From Rariglobus sp. (GTDB taxonomy: Bacteria; Verrucomicrobiota; Verrucomicrobiia; Opitutales; Opitutaceae): 64,000 nt of DNA. Positions 42,156-51,731 of this stretch are shown piece by piece. Made by a program: the position numbers and the translations under genes. Position 1 is the stretch's first letter; the number at the start of each line of letters is the position of its first letter. The stretch spans positions 1 to 64,000 of the forward strand of contig JAQSWS010000003.1 in NCBI GenBank assembly GCA_029266495.1. The letters run 5' to 3'. Below the pieces are notes generated by a model that saw only the letters and a program-made list of their open reading frames with translations, was not told where the DNA came from and did no database searches.

Positions 42156-43259
42156 TCAGTTATTGAAACGGAACAACGCGACGTCGCCGTCCTGAAATAC
42201 GTATTCTTTTCCTTCGAGGCGGTATTTACCGGCATCACGCGCCGCGGCGGTGCTGCCCAGGCGGGTGAGGTCGTCGTAGGCGACGATCTCGGCCTTGATA
42301 AACCCTTTCTCGAAATCGGTGTGGATCACGCCGGCGGCCTGCGGGGCCTTCCAGCCTTTCTTGATCGTCCAGCAGCGCACTTCCTTTTCACCGGCGGTGA
42401 AGTAGGTCTGCAGGCCGAGCAACGTGTAGGTGCCTTTGATCAGCTGCGAGACGCCTGAGTCGGTCACGCCGAGATCCTTCAGGAACTCCCTGGCCTCCTC
42501 CGGCGACAGGTCGATCAACTCCGCCTCGATGCGCGCGCTGATCGGCACATACGCGGCGTCGTGGTGGGCCTTCACGAATTCAGCCACCTTCTTGACGAAC
42601 GGATTTTCCTCCGCGGTGGCAAGGTCGCCCTCGGCAACGTTGCAGGCGTAGAGCACGGGCTTGGCACTGAGCAGCTGGAAAAACTGGAGCAACTTCTTCT
42701 CGTCGTCCGTCGCGGGGAGCACGTTGGCGGGCTTGTTCTCATTGAGGTGCGGCACGAGGCGCTCAAGCAATGCGAGTTCGGCCTGCGCGTCCTTGTCGCC
42801 GGACTTGGCGAGCTTCTGGGTCTTGTTGAGACGTTTCTCCACCGCGTCGAGGTCGGCGAGAACCAGCTCGGTCGTGATGATCTCGATGTCGCGAACGGGG
42901 TCGACCGTGCCCATCGTGTGGATGATATCGTCGTCCACAAAGCAGCGGACAACGTGCACGATCGCGTCGGTTTCGCGGATGTTGGCGAGAAACTGATTGC
43001 CGAGTCCCTCGCCCTTGCTGGCGCCGGCGACGAGGCCGGCGATGTCCACGAATTCAATGGCGGCCGGCACGACGACGTTGGTCTTCGCGATTCCCTTCAA
43101 CACATACGCGCGCTCATCCGGAACGACGACCACGCCCACGTTGGGATCAATGGTGCAGAATGGATAGTTGGCCGCCTCCGCCTTGCGGGAGCGGGTGAGC
43201 GCATTGAAGAGAGTGGACTTGCCCACATTGGGCAGGCCGACGATACCGGCTTTCAGCAT
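42156..43259 (-). CDS. ychF: Ribosome-associated ATPase/GTPase YchF
   Basis: This 367-aa Obg-family P-loop protein is a conserved cytosolic translation and stress factor that prefers ATP in many species. The ATG at 43259 is chosen over an upstream start that would add 13 residues, because the family begins [17 protein letters not shown]1 is GLPNVGKS, G3 is [12 protein letters not shown], and the G4 position reads NVAEG instead of NKxD, as in YchF. A coiled-coil region (about 130-190) and a C-terminal TGS domain ([20 protein letters not shown]) complete it. It converges with glgC and diverges from rpsP. Confidence 0.96.
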   Translation of the reverse strand: MLKAGIVGLPNVGKSTLFNALTRSRKAEAANYPFCTIDPNVGVVVVPDERAYVLKGIAKTNVVVPAAIEFVDIAGLVAGASKGEGLGNQFLANIRETDAIVHVVRCFVDDDIIHTMGTVDPVRDIEIITTELVLADLDAVEKRLNKTQKLAKSGDKDAQAELALLERLVPHLNENKPANVLPATDDEKKLLQFFQLLSAKPVLYACNVAEGDLATAEENPFVKKVAEFVKAHHDAAYVPISARIEAELIDLSPEEAREFLKDLGVTDSGVSQLIKGTYTLLGLQTYFTAGEKEVRCWTIKKGWKAPQAAGVIHTDFEKGFIKAEIVAYDDLTRLGSTAAARDAGKYRLEGKEYVFQDGDVALFRFNN

Positions 43260-43413
43260 AAGAGGGCGCACGTTCAAGCCGGGTGGGGGGAGGGTCAAGG
43301 TTCGTCTTCCCTTATTAGAAGATTATCCCGAGAAATGGCTGCTTGACATCGTTTGGCGCGTTCGGTGGATTCCACGGCTTTTCAACTCAAGAACCCGCTC
43401 GTAACACACTCTC

Positions 43414-43671
43414 ATGGCACTCAAAATCCGCCTCTCCCGCATTGGTTCCACGCACAACCCGATTTATCACGTGGTCGTTGCCGAAGCCCGTTCCCGTCGT
43501 GATGGCGCTGCCGTGGAAACCCTCGGCACCCATAACCCCCGCGCTGCCAAGGACTCCCTGAAGCTGGATGTCGCCCGCGCCGACTACTGGATCAGCAAGG
43601 GCGCAACCCCCACGGACACCGCCCTGTCCCTGATCAAGAAGGCCCGCAAAGCCGCTGCCGCGACCGCCTAA
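43414..43671 (+). CDS. rpsP: 30S ribosomal protein S16
   Basis: This 85-aa small-subunit protein has the S16 start ALKIRLSRIGSTHNPIYHVV and the block RRDGAAVETLGTHNP. It heads the trmD-rplS region. The usual rimM gene does not follow. Instead a 150-base gap with a hairpin precedes trmD. Confidence 0.97.
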   Translation: MALKIRLSRIGSTHNPIYHVVVAEARSRRDGAAVETLGTHNPRAAKDSLKLDVARADYWISKGATPTDTALSLIKKARKAAAATA

Positions 43672-43715
43672 GGCTCGATCCTTTAAGGCACAGGCGCCCT
43701 AGGCGCCACGTTTCC

Positions 43716-43741
43716 AAGCCTCGGATTCATTTCCGGGGCTT
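43716..43741 (+). terminator. Hairpin between rpsP and trmD (weak terminator or attenuator)
   Basis: AAGCCTCGGA (43716-43725) pairs with TCCGGGGCTT (43732-43741), one G-U pair, six-base loop. The tract after it is only moderately T-rich (TTGTCATTTATATA), so it may attenuate rather than fully end transcription. The palindrome GGCGCC-CTA-GGCGCC at 43693-43707 lies just before it. Confidence 0.45.
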
Positions 43742-43821
43742 TGTCATTTATATACTTGGCCGATCCTGGTGCCTTCGCGCCTTTGCGATTAATCCGAAGC
43801 TGCCTTCCGAAATTCTCCGAC

Positions 43822-44496
43822 ATGCCTCTCCACATCGACGTGCTCACACTTTTTCCGCGGATGCTCGACGGTTTTCTCGCCGAAAGCATCCTGGGCAAAG
43901 GCATCGAGAGCGGTCTGCTCACAGTCAAAGTCCATGACCTGCGCGACTGGGCGTTGAGCAAACACAAAAATGCCGACGATCGTCCCTTTGGTGGCGGTGC
44001 CGGCATGGTCATGAAGCCTGAGCCGGTGTTCGCCGCGATCGAGCAACTCCAGACGCCCGGCTGCCGGCGCATTTACCTCACGCCTGACGGCGTGCCGTAT
44101 TCCCAAAAGCTGGCCGGCGAACTCGCGCAGGAGACGCACCTGATTCTTCTCAGCGGCCACTACGAGGGCATTGATCAACGCATCCGCGAAAAAGTCATCG
44201 ACCAGGAGATCAGCATCGGCGACTACGTGCTCACCAATGGCACGCTGCCGGCCGCCGTGGTGATCGATGCACTTGCGCGTTTTATCCCGGGAGTGCTTGG
44301 GGAAGAAAAGTCATTGACGCACGAATCCTTCACCGGCAAGTTGCTCGACTTTCCTCAATACACGCGTCCCGCCGAATTTCGCGGCATGTCCGTGCCGGAA
44401 GTCCTCCTTTCCGGCGACCATGCCAAGATCGAAGAGTGGCGAAACGCACAACGTATCGAGAAAACACGCCAGGTCCGACCCGATTTACTCAAATAA
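43822..44496 (+). CDS. trmD: tRNA (guanine-N1)-methyltransferase
   Basis: This 224-aa SPOUT methyltransferase makes m1G37 in tRNAs, which prevents frameshifting. The ATG at 43822 is chosen because it starts the family block [19 protein letters not shown]. An upstream in-frame TTG would add 27 residues overlapping the hairpin. The trefoil-knot cofactor region is visible as [15 protein letters not shown] and [15 protein letters not shown]. The C-terminal helical part ([14 protein letters not shown]) is present but ends earlier than in E. coli. rplS starts 16 bases after the stop. Confidence 0.96.
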   Translation: MPLHIDVLTLFPRMLDGFLAESILGKGIESGLLTVKVHDLRDWALSKHKNADDRPFGGGAGMVMKPEPVFAAIEQLQTPGCRRIYLTPDGVPYSQKLAGELAQETHLILLSGHYEGIDQRIREKVIDQEISIGDYVLTNGTLPAAVVIDALARFIPGVLGEEKSLTHESFTGKLLDFPQYTRPAEFRGMSVPEVLLSGDHAKIEEWRNAQRIEKTRQVRPDLLK

Positions 44497-44512
44497 CCAA
44501 CACTCAACCGTC

Positions 44513-44887
44513 ATGAGCAACCCGATCATCAAAGAAATCACCGCCAGCCAGGTCAAAAAAGACCTCCCTCCGTTCAAGGTGGGCGACGGCGTCAAAGTGC
44601 ACACCAAAGTGCGCGAGGGTGATAAAGAGCGTATCCAGATTTTCTCCGGCATCGTCATCGCCCTCAAGGGTTCCGGCATTCACGAGACGTTCACCGTCCG
44701 TCGCATCAGCTACGGCGAGGGTGTCGAGCGCGTGTTCCCCACCAGCTCCCCGAACATTGAGAAGATCGAGATCGAGCAGACCTCCGAGCCGATGCGCGCC
44801 CGCCTTTACTACCTCCGCGACCGCCTCGGCAAAGCCGCCGTCGCCGTCAAGGTCGAGAAGCGCGAGAAGGTCGTCGCCACCAAATAA
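44513..44887 (+). CDS. rplS: 50S ribosomal protein L19
   Basis: This 124-aa large-subunit protein lies at the subunit interface. The ATG at 44513 is chosen, since an upstream start would overlap trmD and add 31 residues. The L19 blocks [40 protein letters not shown] and [14 protein letters not shown] are all present. A clear terminator follows. Confidence 0.97.
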   Translation: MSNPIIKEITASQVKKDLPPFKVGDGVKVHTKVREGDKERIQIFSGIVIALKGSGIHETFTVRRISYGEGVERVFPTSSPNIEKIEIEQTSEPMRARLYYLRDRLGKAAVAVKVEKREKVVATK

Positions 44888-44915
44888 GAACCGGTTCCGG
44901 TTCCCGTATGAGACA

Positions 44916-44941
44916 AGCGAGTCCAACCGACTCGCTTTTTT
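44916..44941 (+). terminator. Intrinsic terminator after rplS
   Basis: AGCGAGTC (44916-44923), loop CAACC, GACTCGCT (44929-44936), then a T run to 44941. It lies 28 bases past the rplS stop and ends the rpsP-trmD-rplS unit before the transketolase gene. Confidence 0.9.
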
Positions 44942-45020
44942 CATGCCCTTTGGGCTTCCCCGTTTGGATGAGAATCGCTAATTTCTGACCTTTCATTTCC
45001 GAAAACACCCACTTTCAACC

Positions 45021-47006
45021 ATGCCACTCCAGACTGACATCCTCGCCCTCGCTGCCAACCAGGCCCGCGGCCTCGCCATCGACGCCGTCCATAAGTGCAA
45101 TTCCGGCCATCTCGGACTGCCGCTCGGCTGTGCCGAAATCGGTGCCGTGCTCTTTGGCAACGTCCTCTCTTACAACCCCGACGCCCCCCGCTGGCTCAAT
45201 CGCGACCGCTTCGTTCTCTCCGCCGGCCACGGTTCGATGTTCATCTACAGCTGGCTCCACCTGAGCGGCTACGATCTCTCCCTCGACGAGCTCACCAAAT
45301 TCCGCGTCCTCCACAGCAAGACCCCCGGCCACCCCGAGTTCCACGAGACCCCGGGCGTTGAGTGCACCACCGGCCCCCTCGGCCAAGGCATTGCGAACGC
45401 CACCGGTCTCGCCCTCTCCGGCCAGATGGCCGCCGCCCGTTTCAACACCGCGGAGCACACGATCTTCGACAGCCATGTGATCGCCATCGCCGGTGATGGT
45501 TGCATGCAGGAAGGCGTTGCCCTCGAAGCCATCTCCTTTGCCGCCCACCAGAAACTCGACAACCTCATCCTCATCTACGACTCCAATGACGTCACCCTCG
45601 ACGCAATGGCCAACAAGTCGCAAAGCGGTGATGACGCCAAGCGCTTCAAAGCCCTCGGCTGGGACGTGCAGGTGATCGACGGCCACGATTTCTTCGCCGT
45701 CCAGAAGGCGGTCAACAAGGCCAAGAAGGCCACCGGCAAACCCCAGCTGATCATCGCCAAGACGACGATCGCCAAGGGTATCCCCGAGGTCGCCGGCACC
45801 GCCAAGGGCCACGGCGAAGGTGGCGCCAAGTTCGCCGATGCCGCCCGCGCCGGCCTTGGTCTTCCCGCCGACCAGCACTTCTTCGTCAGTGACGATGTGA
45901 GCGCTTATTTTGCCGATCACAAGAAGCGCCTCGTTCGCGCCTACAAGAAGTGGGGCAAGACCTTCGAGGCTTGGAAAGCCGCCAACCCCGAGAAGGCCGC
46001 GCTCCTCGAGGGCCGCAGCGCCGCCCCCGCCTCCGCGCACCTCCTTGAGAAGACTCCGCTCTTCCCGGCTGATGCCAAGCTCGCCACCCGCGCCGCCGGC
46101 CAGCAGGTGCTGCAAGCGGTCGCCGCCGAGCTCCCGCTCCTCATCGGTGGCAGCGCCGACCTCTACGGTTCGACCCTCAACTACATCGCCGCCGACAAGG
46201 ATTTCGACGACACGAACCGCGCCGGCCGCAACATCCGCTTCGGCATCCGCGAGCACGCGATGGCCTCCATCGCCAACGGCGTTGCCTACGACGGCATTTT
46301 CCGTCCCTCGGTCGCCACGTTCCTCGTGTTCGCGGACTATTCGCGTCCGGCCATGCGCCTCGCCTCGCTGGCCAAGCTCCCCGTGGTCTACATTTACACG
46401 CATGACTCCGTCGGCGTGGGCGAAGACGGTCCGACCCACCAGCCCGTGGAAACGGTTTCCGGTCTGCGCGTGATTCCCGGCTTCGACGTGATCCGCCCCG
46501 GTGATCCGGAGGAAACCGCCGGTGCCTACGCCGCCGCCCTCGAACGCATCGACGGACCCACGCTCCTCGCGCTCACCCGCCAGGCGCTGCCCTTGCTCAA
46601 CGACGTCCCGGTTGACGTGCGCCGCAACGGTGTATCCAAAGGTGCTTACATCGCCGTCAAGGAAACCTCCGAGCTCACCCACATCCTGCTGGCGAGCGGC
46701 AGCGAGCTCCAATATGCGGTCAACGCCGCGAAGATCCTCGGCGCCGGCGTGCGCGTCGTTTCGGTGCCCTGCTTCGAGCGTTTCAACCGCCAGTCCGCCG
46801 ACTACCGTGAGAGCGTGCTGCCCACGGCGTGCCGCAAGCGCGTCGCGATCGAGGCGGGCGTCAGCGGCCTCTGGTATCAATATGTCGGTCTGGACGGCAA
46901 GGTGATCGGCATCGATCGCTTCGGCATGAGCGCCCCCGGCGCGACCGTCTTCAAAGAGCTCGGCATCACGACCGAAGCCGTGGTCGCCGCCGCACAGGCG
47001 CTGTGA
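45021..47006 (+). CDS. tkt: Transketolase
   Basis: This 661-aa thiamine-diphosphate enzyme moves two-carbon units in the pentose phosphate pathway. The TPP site is visible as GDGCMQEG followed by NDVTLDA, and the pyrimidine/PP domain block [13 protein letters not shown] in the second domain. Early conserved segments are [11 protein letters not shown] and [18 protein letters not shown]. The active-site histidine-containing loop [10 protein letters not shown] is intact. The length matches the family. It has its own terminator and no operon partners. Confidence 0.97.
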   Translation: MPLQTDILALAANQARGLAIDAVHKCNSGHLGLPLGCAEIGAVLFGNVLSYNPDAPRWLNRDRFVLSAGHGSMFIYSWLHLSGYDLSLDELTKFRVLHSKTPGHPEFHETPGVECTTGPLGQGIANATGLALSGQMAAARFNTAEHTIFDSHVIAIAGDGCMQEGVALEAISFAAHQKLDNLILIYDSNDVTLDAMANKSQSGDDAKRFKALGWDVQVIDGHDFFAVQKAVNKAKKATGKPQLIIAKTTIAKGIPEVAGTAKGHGEGGAKFADAARAGLGLPADQHFFVSDDVSAYFADHKKRLVRAYKKWGKTFEAWKAANPEKAALLEGRSAAPASAHLLEKTPLFPADAKLATRAAGQQVLQAVAAELPLLIGGSADLYGSTLNYIAADKDFDDTNRAGRNIRFGIREHAMASIANGVAYDGIFRPSVATFLVFADYSRPAMRLASLAKLPVVYIYTHDSVGVGEDGPTHQPVETVSGLRVIPGFDVIRPGDPEETAGAYAAALERIDGPTLLALTRQALPLLNDVPVDVRRNGVSKGAYIAVKETSELTHILLASGSELQYAVNAAKILGAGVRVVSVPCFERFNRQSADYRESVLPTACRKRVAIEAGVSGLWYQYVGLDGKVIGIDRFGMSAPGATVFKELGITTEAVVAAAQAL

Positions 47007-47045
47007 GCTGAGGGCAGGAAGTTCAGAGCTGAAAGCGCACTCAAA

Positions 47046-47071
47046 GGCGGGCCCATGGGCCCGCCTTTTTT
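47046..47071 (+). terminator. Intrinsic terminator after tkt
   Basis: GGCGGGCCC (47046-47054) and GGGCCCGCC (47057-47065) form a near-continuous palindrome followed by six T bases (47066-47071). It lies 39 bases past the tkt stop. The remaining 228 bases to the next gene show no further feature. Confidence 0.9.
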
Positions 47072-47299
47072 ATGTCCGGATGTTTTTTGCTGGTCGTCTC
47101 TCGAATGGAGGACGGGCGCTTGCGGCCGCGTCTTTTGCCCGGGCGCGCTGCATTCCCGCGACGCATTCGCGTCTGCATGGCCCTGCCCAGTAGGCCATCT
47201 TAATAACGCATCAAAGCCAAAAACTGGAAACGAGTGACGGGCAATTAACCGGAGTTGCTCCTCGTGTTTGACGCTTTCGCCGAATAGATATCGTGCACT

Positions 47300-47962
47300 A
47301 TGTCGCTCGACCCCCATGCGCAGCTGGATCAGACCGTGCTCGATAAAATCGAGCAAAGCCCCATCGGAGCGGTGCCCCACACGCCGACCTATCAGGATGC
47401 GCTCCGCCGCCTCTACGCAACGCATCAGGTTTATGCCTCGGCCGACCACAAGGACTGTCACGTGACGACCCGTTCCCTGGCGAAGGCCCCCCTGTTCTAT
47501 GCGAGCAATCTCGATTCTTTCGTCGCCGGGCAGATCGACGCCGCCGCACTGGAGACCAATGCCAGTGTTTTTTCCCGTTATGTGCAGTCGCTCCCGGCCG
47601 CGCTCCGCGACAAGGCGGAAGCCCTTCGTTTAAAAGTGATCGGCCGCGCGATCCAGCACCGCAAGCACCACGGTCCCGGCGAGCCCCCGGTGATCCACGA
47701 TCCGGTGAACAGCATCTTCCTTGTTCCGGGCACGGGTCCGCATCCCGGCCTGCCAGGCAATTACCTTTATGGCTCGTTGCATGAAATCGTGCATCCGGGC
47801 GCCCCGTCGACGTGGAGTGTGCAACTGCATGACTCGGAGGACGCCGTGTCGTCATTCAATGCGGCCACGATGCCCGAGGCGTTGACGGCATTGCAGGACG
47901 TGATTGCGAGCGCCCCGTTCCACCTGAGCGAACTCGCCGCGCTGGGCTTCAAGGCCAACTGA
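47300..47962 (+). CDS. Protein of unknown function (220 aa)
   Basis: This 220-aa protein has no signal peptide or membrane segment, so it should be cytosolic. It is not recognised. Visible features are the N-terminal run ALRRLYATHQVYASADHKDC, a histidine-rich loop (IQHRKHHGPGEPPVIHD) and the well-ordered segment IFLVPGTGPHPGLPGNYLYG. Codon use and the uninterrupted reading frame suggest a real gene. It stands alone between the tkt terminator and the convergent 48009 gene. Confidence 0.75.
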   Translation: MSLDPHAQLDQTVLDKIEQSPIGAVPHTPTYQDALRRLYATHQVYASADHKDCHVTTRSLAKAPLFYASNLDSFVAGQIDAAALETNASVFSRYVQSLPAALRDKAEALRLKVIGRAIQHRKHHGPGEPPVIHDPVNSIFLVPGTGPHPGLPGNYLYGSLHEIVHPGAPSTWSVQLHDSEDAVSSFNAATMPEALTALQDVIASAPFHLSELAALGFKAN

Positions 47963-48008
47963 GCCGCAGGCCATCACGCACGTGCCGGCCTGCAAAGACC
48001 GCCGGCAG

Positions 48009-48512
48009 CTAGCGACCCGTCGCGGCCAGAAACGCCGCCTTTTCCCCGGACGAATGAAACGCCCGCAACGGGATCACGCATGCGCCTTTGTTGCCGAATC
48101 TGAGTTCGAGATAGTTTGAGTCCTCGGCGGTATCAGAGAGATCGGCGAGCTCAAAGGCAGAGGTGACGCCCGCGGTCGTGCTGGTGATCTTCCCTGCATC
48201 GATTTCAATGACCGTTGTTGCCGGCCAGGGGCCTTTCATTTCACTCGTCGCATATTTCCGAATACGCCGCCGCACGGTGCCGTTGTAGGTGAGCAGAAAG
48301 AGTCCGGCGCCCCATCCGGCGGCGGCCAGGCAAACCACGGGCAGGTTGACGTTTTCCTTTGATTGAAATCCCAGCCAGGCAAACACGGCGAATATCGCCG
48401 CGCACAGGAGGGCCCCGCGCCATCGATTGGTTGCACAGGTCTTGCCTCGCATAAACAGGCGGACGCCGGGCTCGATGACATCGTCAAGGCTGGCTTCGTA
48501 GGTGAGCTTCAT
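48009..48512 (-). CDS. YcxB-like membrane protein
   Basis: This 167-aa protein has two membrane segments in the middle (about 33-50 and 56-74), then a beta-rich cytoplasmic part with VIEIDAGKITSTTAGVTSAF and ELRFGNKGACVIPLRAF. This pattern resembles YcxB-like proteins, whose function is unknown. It follows the DUF2314-type gene by 15 bases on the same strand and may be cotranscribed. Confidence 0.65.
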   Translation of the reverse strand: MKLTYEASLDDVIEPGVRLFMRGKTCATNRWRGALLCAAIFAVFAWLGFQSKENVNLPVVCLAAAGWGAGLFLLTYNGTVRRRIRKYATSEMKGPWPATTVIEIDAGKITSTTAGVTSAFELADLSDTAEDSNYLELRFGNKGACVIPLRAFHSSGEKAAFLAATGR

Positions 48513-48527
48513 TCGGGCGGGATTACC

Positions 48528-49823
48528 TTATTGGTCACGGCTGCGATTCAGGACCTTGCCTGTTTCGTTGCCCACGGAGCCGCCGTCCGGCTTTTGGTGA
48601 AGATAGTCGTAAACATCTTTGAGGTTAACCGTGACTTTCCGGCCCTCCCTCAGGGTGTCGTCGAAACGGGAGTCGTTGAGCAGCACGCCTTCAACGGACG
48701 TCGGGTTCCACCGCACGATTTCGATCCACATGTATTCCGTTTCGTCACCGATCTTGAATGCCTTCTTTACGAGGACGCGTTCGTTGGGGTCGAGGCCGTT
48801 GCGGAAGGCTGGTTCGGCGGCGTAAAAAGCTTTGCGGGCTTTTTCGCTGGCGGCCTGCAGCTCGGCGTCTCCCGAGCGGCGATTGGTCACTTTGTCCTCC
48901 GCTCCGTAGAGGCTGGCGAGGGCGGCGGCCTGACGCTCAAGGGTGCTTGAGCCGGCGGCATCCGGGAAGCTCAACGACCAAAGCCGGTTGCCCGGGTCGC
49001 CTTTTTCGGCCGTGGCGACGGCGGGCTTGATTTGAAGCCGTCCGGTGGCACCCGGCTGCGGGTTCTTCAGCATGCTTTTCCGGGTCGCATCATGGCGGAT
49101 CTCGGCGAGCACCAATTCGAATCTTCCGCCCTCGGGTTTCTGACCCTCAATCAGGCGTTGGGCGACGGCATTCATGAGATTGCCCGCAGGGAGTGTGTTG
49201 CTCGAGGGCACCTCGGTCAGCACGAGGTCCGGGAGATCAAACTTACGCATGCCGAGCGTGATCATGCGCACCAGTTCCGGGTTACGATAGGCATGCATGT
49301 TCACATGTTCACGCACATCGGGGATGTCGCCCTGCCAGCTTTCCACGCGGGCTTTTCTCCACACTTCGCGCGAGTAGAGCAGGCGGCATTCTTCGTCCCA
49401 CGGAAGCCCCTCGGTGGCTTCCGCGAGACGGGCGACCAGGGTGCACGCCTCGCGGTTGACGGGCAGGAGATTTGTCGGGGAGGCTTCGAAGCCGAGCACG
49501 AGGACGCGGGTGGATTGGGCGATGGCCGCGCCCTGTTCCATGCGCAGGCCTTTCGTTGAATAACGAAAAGCGGCGGGCGAGGGCGGTGCGTATTTTTCGA
49601 TGTCGGTCCACTTGTGCCGCACGGTCGCGAGGCGGGCGAGGTCGGGGAACTCCTCCTTGAGGAGGGCCGCGAGCACAGGTTCCGGATCGGTCTTGGGGGC
49701 GGGCGCAAAATAGAGCGCGAACTCGATGCCCGTAACATCGGCCTGCTCAGGGGCGGCGGTGGAGGTAACCGCCGTCACGATGAGAATGCCGAGCAGTGAA
49801 AGGAAGGGGATGCGGACGGTCAT
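48528..49823 (-). CDS. Exported protein with C-terminal DUF2314-like domain
   Basis: This 431-aa protein has a signal peptide (VRIPFLSLLGILIVTAVTST). The ATG at 49823 is chosen because the upstream in-frame extension of 78 residues overlaps the next gene and looks non-coding. The middle part is not recognised. The last ~100 residues (EYMWIEIVRWNPTSVEGVL, then LLNDSRFDDTLREGRKVTV) look like the YegJ/DUF2314 fold. The domain combination is unusual. It lies 16 bases after the 141-aa gene and 15 before the YcxB-like gene, in what may be one operon. Confidence 0.72.
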   Translation of the reverse strand: MTVRIPFLSLLGILIVTAVTSTAAPEQADVTGIEFALYFAPAPKTDPEPVLAALLKEEFPDLARLATVRHKWTDIEKYAPPSPAAFRYSTKGLRMEQGAAIAQSTRVLVLGFEASPTNLLPVNREACTLVARLAEATEGLPWDEECRLLYSREVWRKARVESWQGDIPDVREHVNMHAYRNPELVRMITLGMRKFDLPDLVLTEVPSSNTLPAGNLMNAVAQRLIEGQKPEGGRFELVLAEIRHDATRKSMLKNPQPGATGRLQIKPAVATAEKGDPGNRLWSLSFPDAAGSSTLERQAAALASLYGAEDKVTNRRSGDAELQAASEKARKAFYAAEPAFRNGLDPNERVLVKKAFKIGDETEYMWIEIVRWNPTSVEGVLLNDSRFDDTLREGRKVTVNLKDVYDYLHQKPDGGSVGNETGKVLNRSRDQ

Positions 49824-49839
49824 AAAGCAGGTTGGCGGA

Positions 49840-50265
49840 CTACAGTGTCTGGCCGAAGCGCACTTTTTTCGCGGCTTTCTTTTTCCGGGGTGACGGAGGA
49901 ATGCCCAGACGCGGGTCGCGTGCACGGACCAGTTGCACGAGTCGTTTCGCGTCACGTTCGAAGGTATCCGCACTTTCCGGCAGGTAGAGCCATTTTCCCA
50001 AAATGGGATGTGGCACGAGGGCGGGGAACTCCGCCCGCAGGCTTTCCTGGTGTTCATGAAAGGTGCAGACGAGCACCCCTTGCCACGGTTCGCCCTGCGC
50101 CGTCAAAAACAGATGGTGCATCCCATGCAGCATGATGGTGCGTCCGCCGAACCAGGATTTGAGGACGAATGATGGTTCGGGAACGAGTGGCTCGGCGAGC
50201 CACTGGAGCGGATGTTCGGCTTTGACGGCGCGGGGCCGCGCGGTGGAGGCACGGATGGGTTTCAT
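49840..50265 (-). CDS. Conserved-looking protein of unknown function (141 aa)
   Basis: This 141-aa protein starts at the ATG at 50265. A further upstream start would add 21 residues of low quality. It has a tryptophan/histidine-rich core (WFGGRTIMLHGMHHLFL, EPWQGVLVCTFHEHQESL) and a very basic C-terminus (PRKKKAAKKVRFG), which could bind nucleic acid. No family is recognised. It diverges from the TPR gene and precedes the DUF2314-type gene. Confidence 0.68.
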   Translation of the reverse strand: MKPIRASTARPRAVKAEHPLQWLAEPLVPEPSFVLKSWFGGRTIMLHGMHHLFLTAQGEPWQGVLVCTFHEHQESLRAEFPALVPHPILGKWLYLPESADTFERDAKRLVQLVRARDPRLGIPPSPRKKKAAKKVRFGQTL

Positions 50266-50417
50266 GCGGGTGGGAGGTTGGAAACTTGAGCGATTCGATT
50301 GCCCAGGGCGAATCAAAGGAGGCGGCAAGCAGGCGTCGTATTATTGAAGCGGCGTTCTCCTCATTTCAGTCCGGCAGCAGGCTACTTGGCTTGTCTCACT
50401 GGCGGAGGTGCAAGAGC

Positions 50418-50912
50418 ATGACGGCACGAATGACGCTTTCCACGCATACACGACGCCAGCTCAGTTATGCCGAGGGTTACCTGGCATTGGGGCTTCACGA
50501 CGAGGCGGCGGAGGCGTTGGACGAAATCACCGGGGAGGAGCGTGACGCCACGCCCGTGCTCGTGATGTTATTGGGTGTTCATAACGAGCGGGGCGACTGG
50601 GCGCGGGCCGCCGAAACGGGCGCGGTGTTATGCGAACGTGAACCCCGGGTCGCCGGATTTTGGATCCAGTGGGCCTATGCCACGCGAAGGCATGCGAGTA
50701 TTGAGCATGCACGAACGATTCTGCTGCGCGGGCTGGGGATGCATCCGCGGGAGGCAATCTTTCACTTTAACCTGGCATGCTACGAGGCGCAGCTTGGCCA
50801 TCTGGACGACGCCCGCAGCTTTCTCGAAACCGCATGTCACCTCGATGCGACATTCACCGATCTGGCCAGGAGCGACGCGGATCTCGAACCGTTGCACAAG
50901 GAGCTTGGCTAA
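50418..50912 (+). CDS. TPR-repeat protein
   Basis: This 164-aa protein is made of helical repeats of the TPR type: AEGYLALGLHDEAAEALDEI, then LGVHNERGDWARAAETGAVL, then ARTILLRGLGMHPREAIFHF with NLACYEAQLGHLDDARSFLE. The ATG at 50418 is chosen because GGAGG lies about ten bases before it. A longer reading from 50286 would add 44 residues that overlap the divergent promoter. Such small TPR proteins act as protein-binding adaptors. No partner is indicated. Confidence 0.75.
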   Translation: MTARMTLSTHTRRQLSYAEGYLALGLHDEAAEALDEITGEERDATPVLVMLLGVHNERGDWARAAETGAVLCEREPRVAGFWIQWAYATRRHASIEHARTILLRGLGMHPREAIFHFNLACYEAQLGHLDDARSFLETACHLDATFTDLARSDADLEPLHKELG

Positions 50913-51063
50913 GAGCGGGAAAACCGGGGCAGTGGGTGGTGGGCCGATGGTTGGATCGCGGACGATTTGCTCGCGGCACCGATGAGCCCCGGGACGGAGT
51001 TCACCAACGGGCGACAAAAATCCGACCAGATTGAAACATTACACTTGCAACTCGGGCGATTGA

Positions 51064-51075
51064 TTAGCTGCCTAA
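51064..51075. promoter_or_regulatory. SlyA/MarR-type operator candidate
   Basis: TTAGCTGCCTAA is an inverted repeat (TTAG-N4-CTAA) that differs at two central bases from the SlyA consensus TTAGCAAGCTAA. It lies 53-64 bases upstream of the MarR GTG start, so autoregulation of the efflux operon is likely. The rest of the 215-base gap (50913-51127) shows nothing else. Confidence 0.5.
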
Positions 51076-51127
51076 CTATCAGCCTCCTTACTTGTTTCAT
51101 CTTATTTAACCCGCCTTAACAACTGTC

Positions 51128-51700
51128 GTGCAACGTCTGGTCCTCAAAGAACTCCCGCGCTATGAATGCCTCGTTGAGGCATCCAAGCAGTTTCCCGACC
51201 TCAAGCCGGCGGCCTGTGAGGCGTTCATGCAGCTTATTCGCGCGGGCGAGGAGGTCATGCGGGTGATGAACGCCCACTTTGCCGCCCATAACATCACGCA
51301 TGGACGGTTTCTCATGATGATGTTGCTGCTGGAAAAGACGGGCGATTGTCCGCGGCCGACCACTCCCGCCGAGCTGGCCGACCTCGCCTCGGTTTCCCGC
51401 GCCACCATCACCGGCCTGCTCGATACGCTGGAACGCGATGGTTTTGTCCGGCGCCAGCCTGATCCGGCGGATCGCCGGCAGATGTCCGTCCACCTGACGC
51501 CCAAGGGGCAGGAGTTCATGCATGGCATTCTGCCGGATCATTTCCGCCTGATCACCCGGCTGATGAGCAACCTTTCGGATCGCGAACAACAAACCCTCTC
51601 CGGCCTGCTCACCAAGGTGTCCATGCAGGCCGCCGGCCTCGGTTCCGGCAGCGGCAACCTCTCCGCCGAAACGGACTCCTCCAGTTCCGCTCAAGCCTGA
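51128..51700 (+). CDS. MarR-family transcriptional regulator
   Basis: This 190-aa regulator starts at a GTG (51128). The winged helix is clear: TPAELADLASVSRATITGLL as the recognition helix-turn-helix, then the wing VRRQPDPADRRQMSVHLTP. It heads a plus-strand operon with an RND efflux system 31 bases downstream, the usual place for a repressor of such pumps. The Ser/Ala-rich tail after about residue 165 is unusual but short. Confidence 0.9.
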   Translation: MQRLVLKELPRYECLVEASKQFPDLKPAACEAFMQLIRAGEEVMRVMNAHFAAHNITHGRFLMMMLLLEKTGDCPRPTTPAELADLASVSRATITGLLDTLERDGFVRRQPDPADRRQMSVHLTPKGQEFMHGILPDHFRLITRLMSNLSDREQQTLSGLLTKVSMQAAGLGSGSGNLSAETDSSSSAQA

Positions 51701-51731
51701 TTTTCCTCCTTTCACTCAACTCCTGCCTCCC

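Noticed and set aside
45015-46880. A 621-aa minus-strand frame opposite transketolase
   Set aside because: Antisense shadow of a gene with full TPP motifs.
47072-47299. Search for a tRNA or small RNA in the gap after tkt
   Set aside because: No cloverleaf, no further terminator and no promoter-like pair could be supported.
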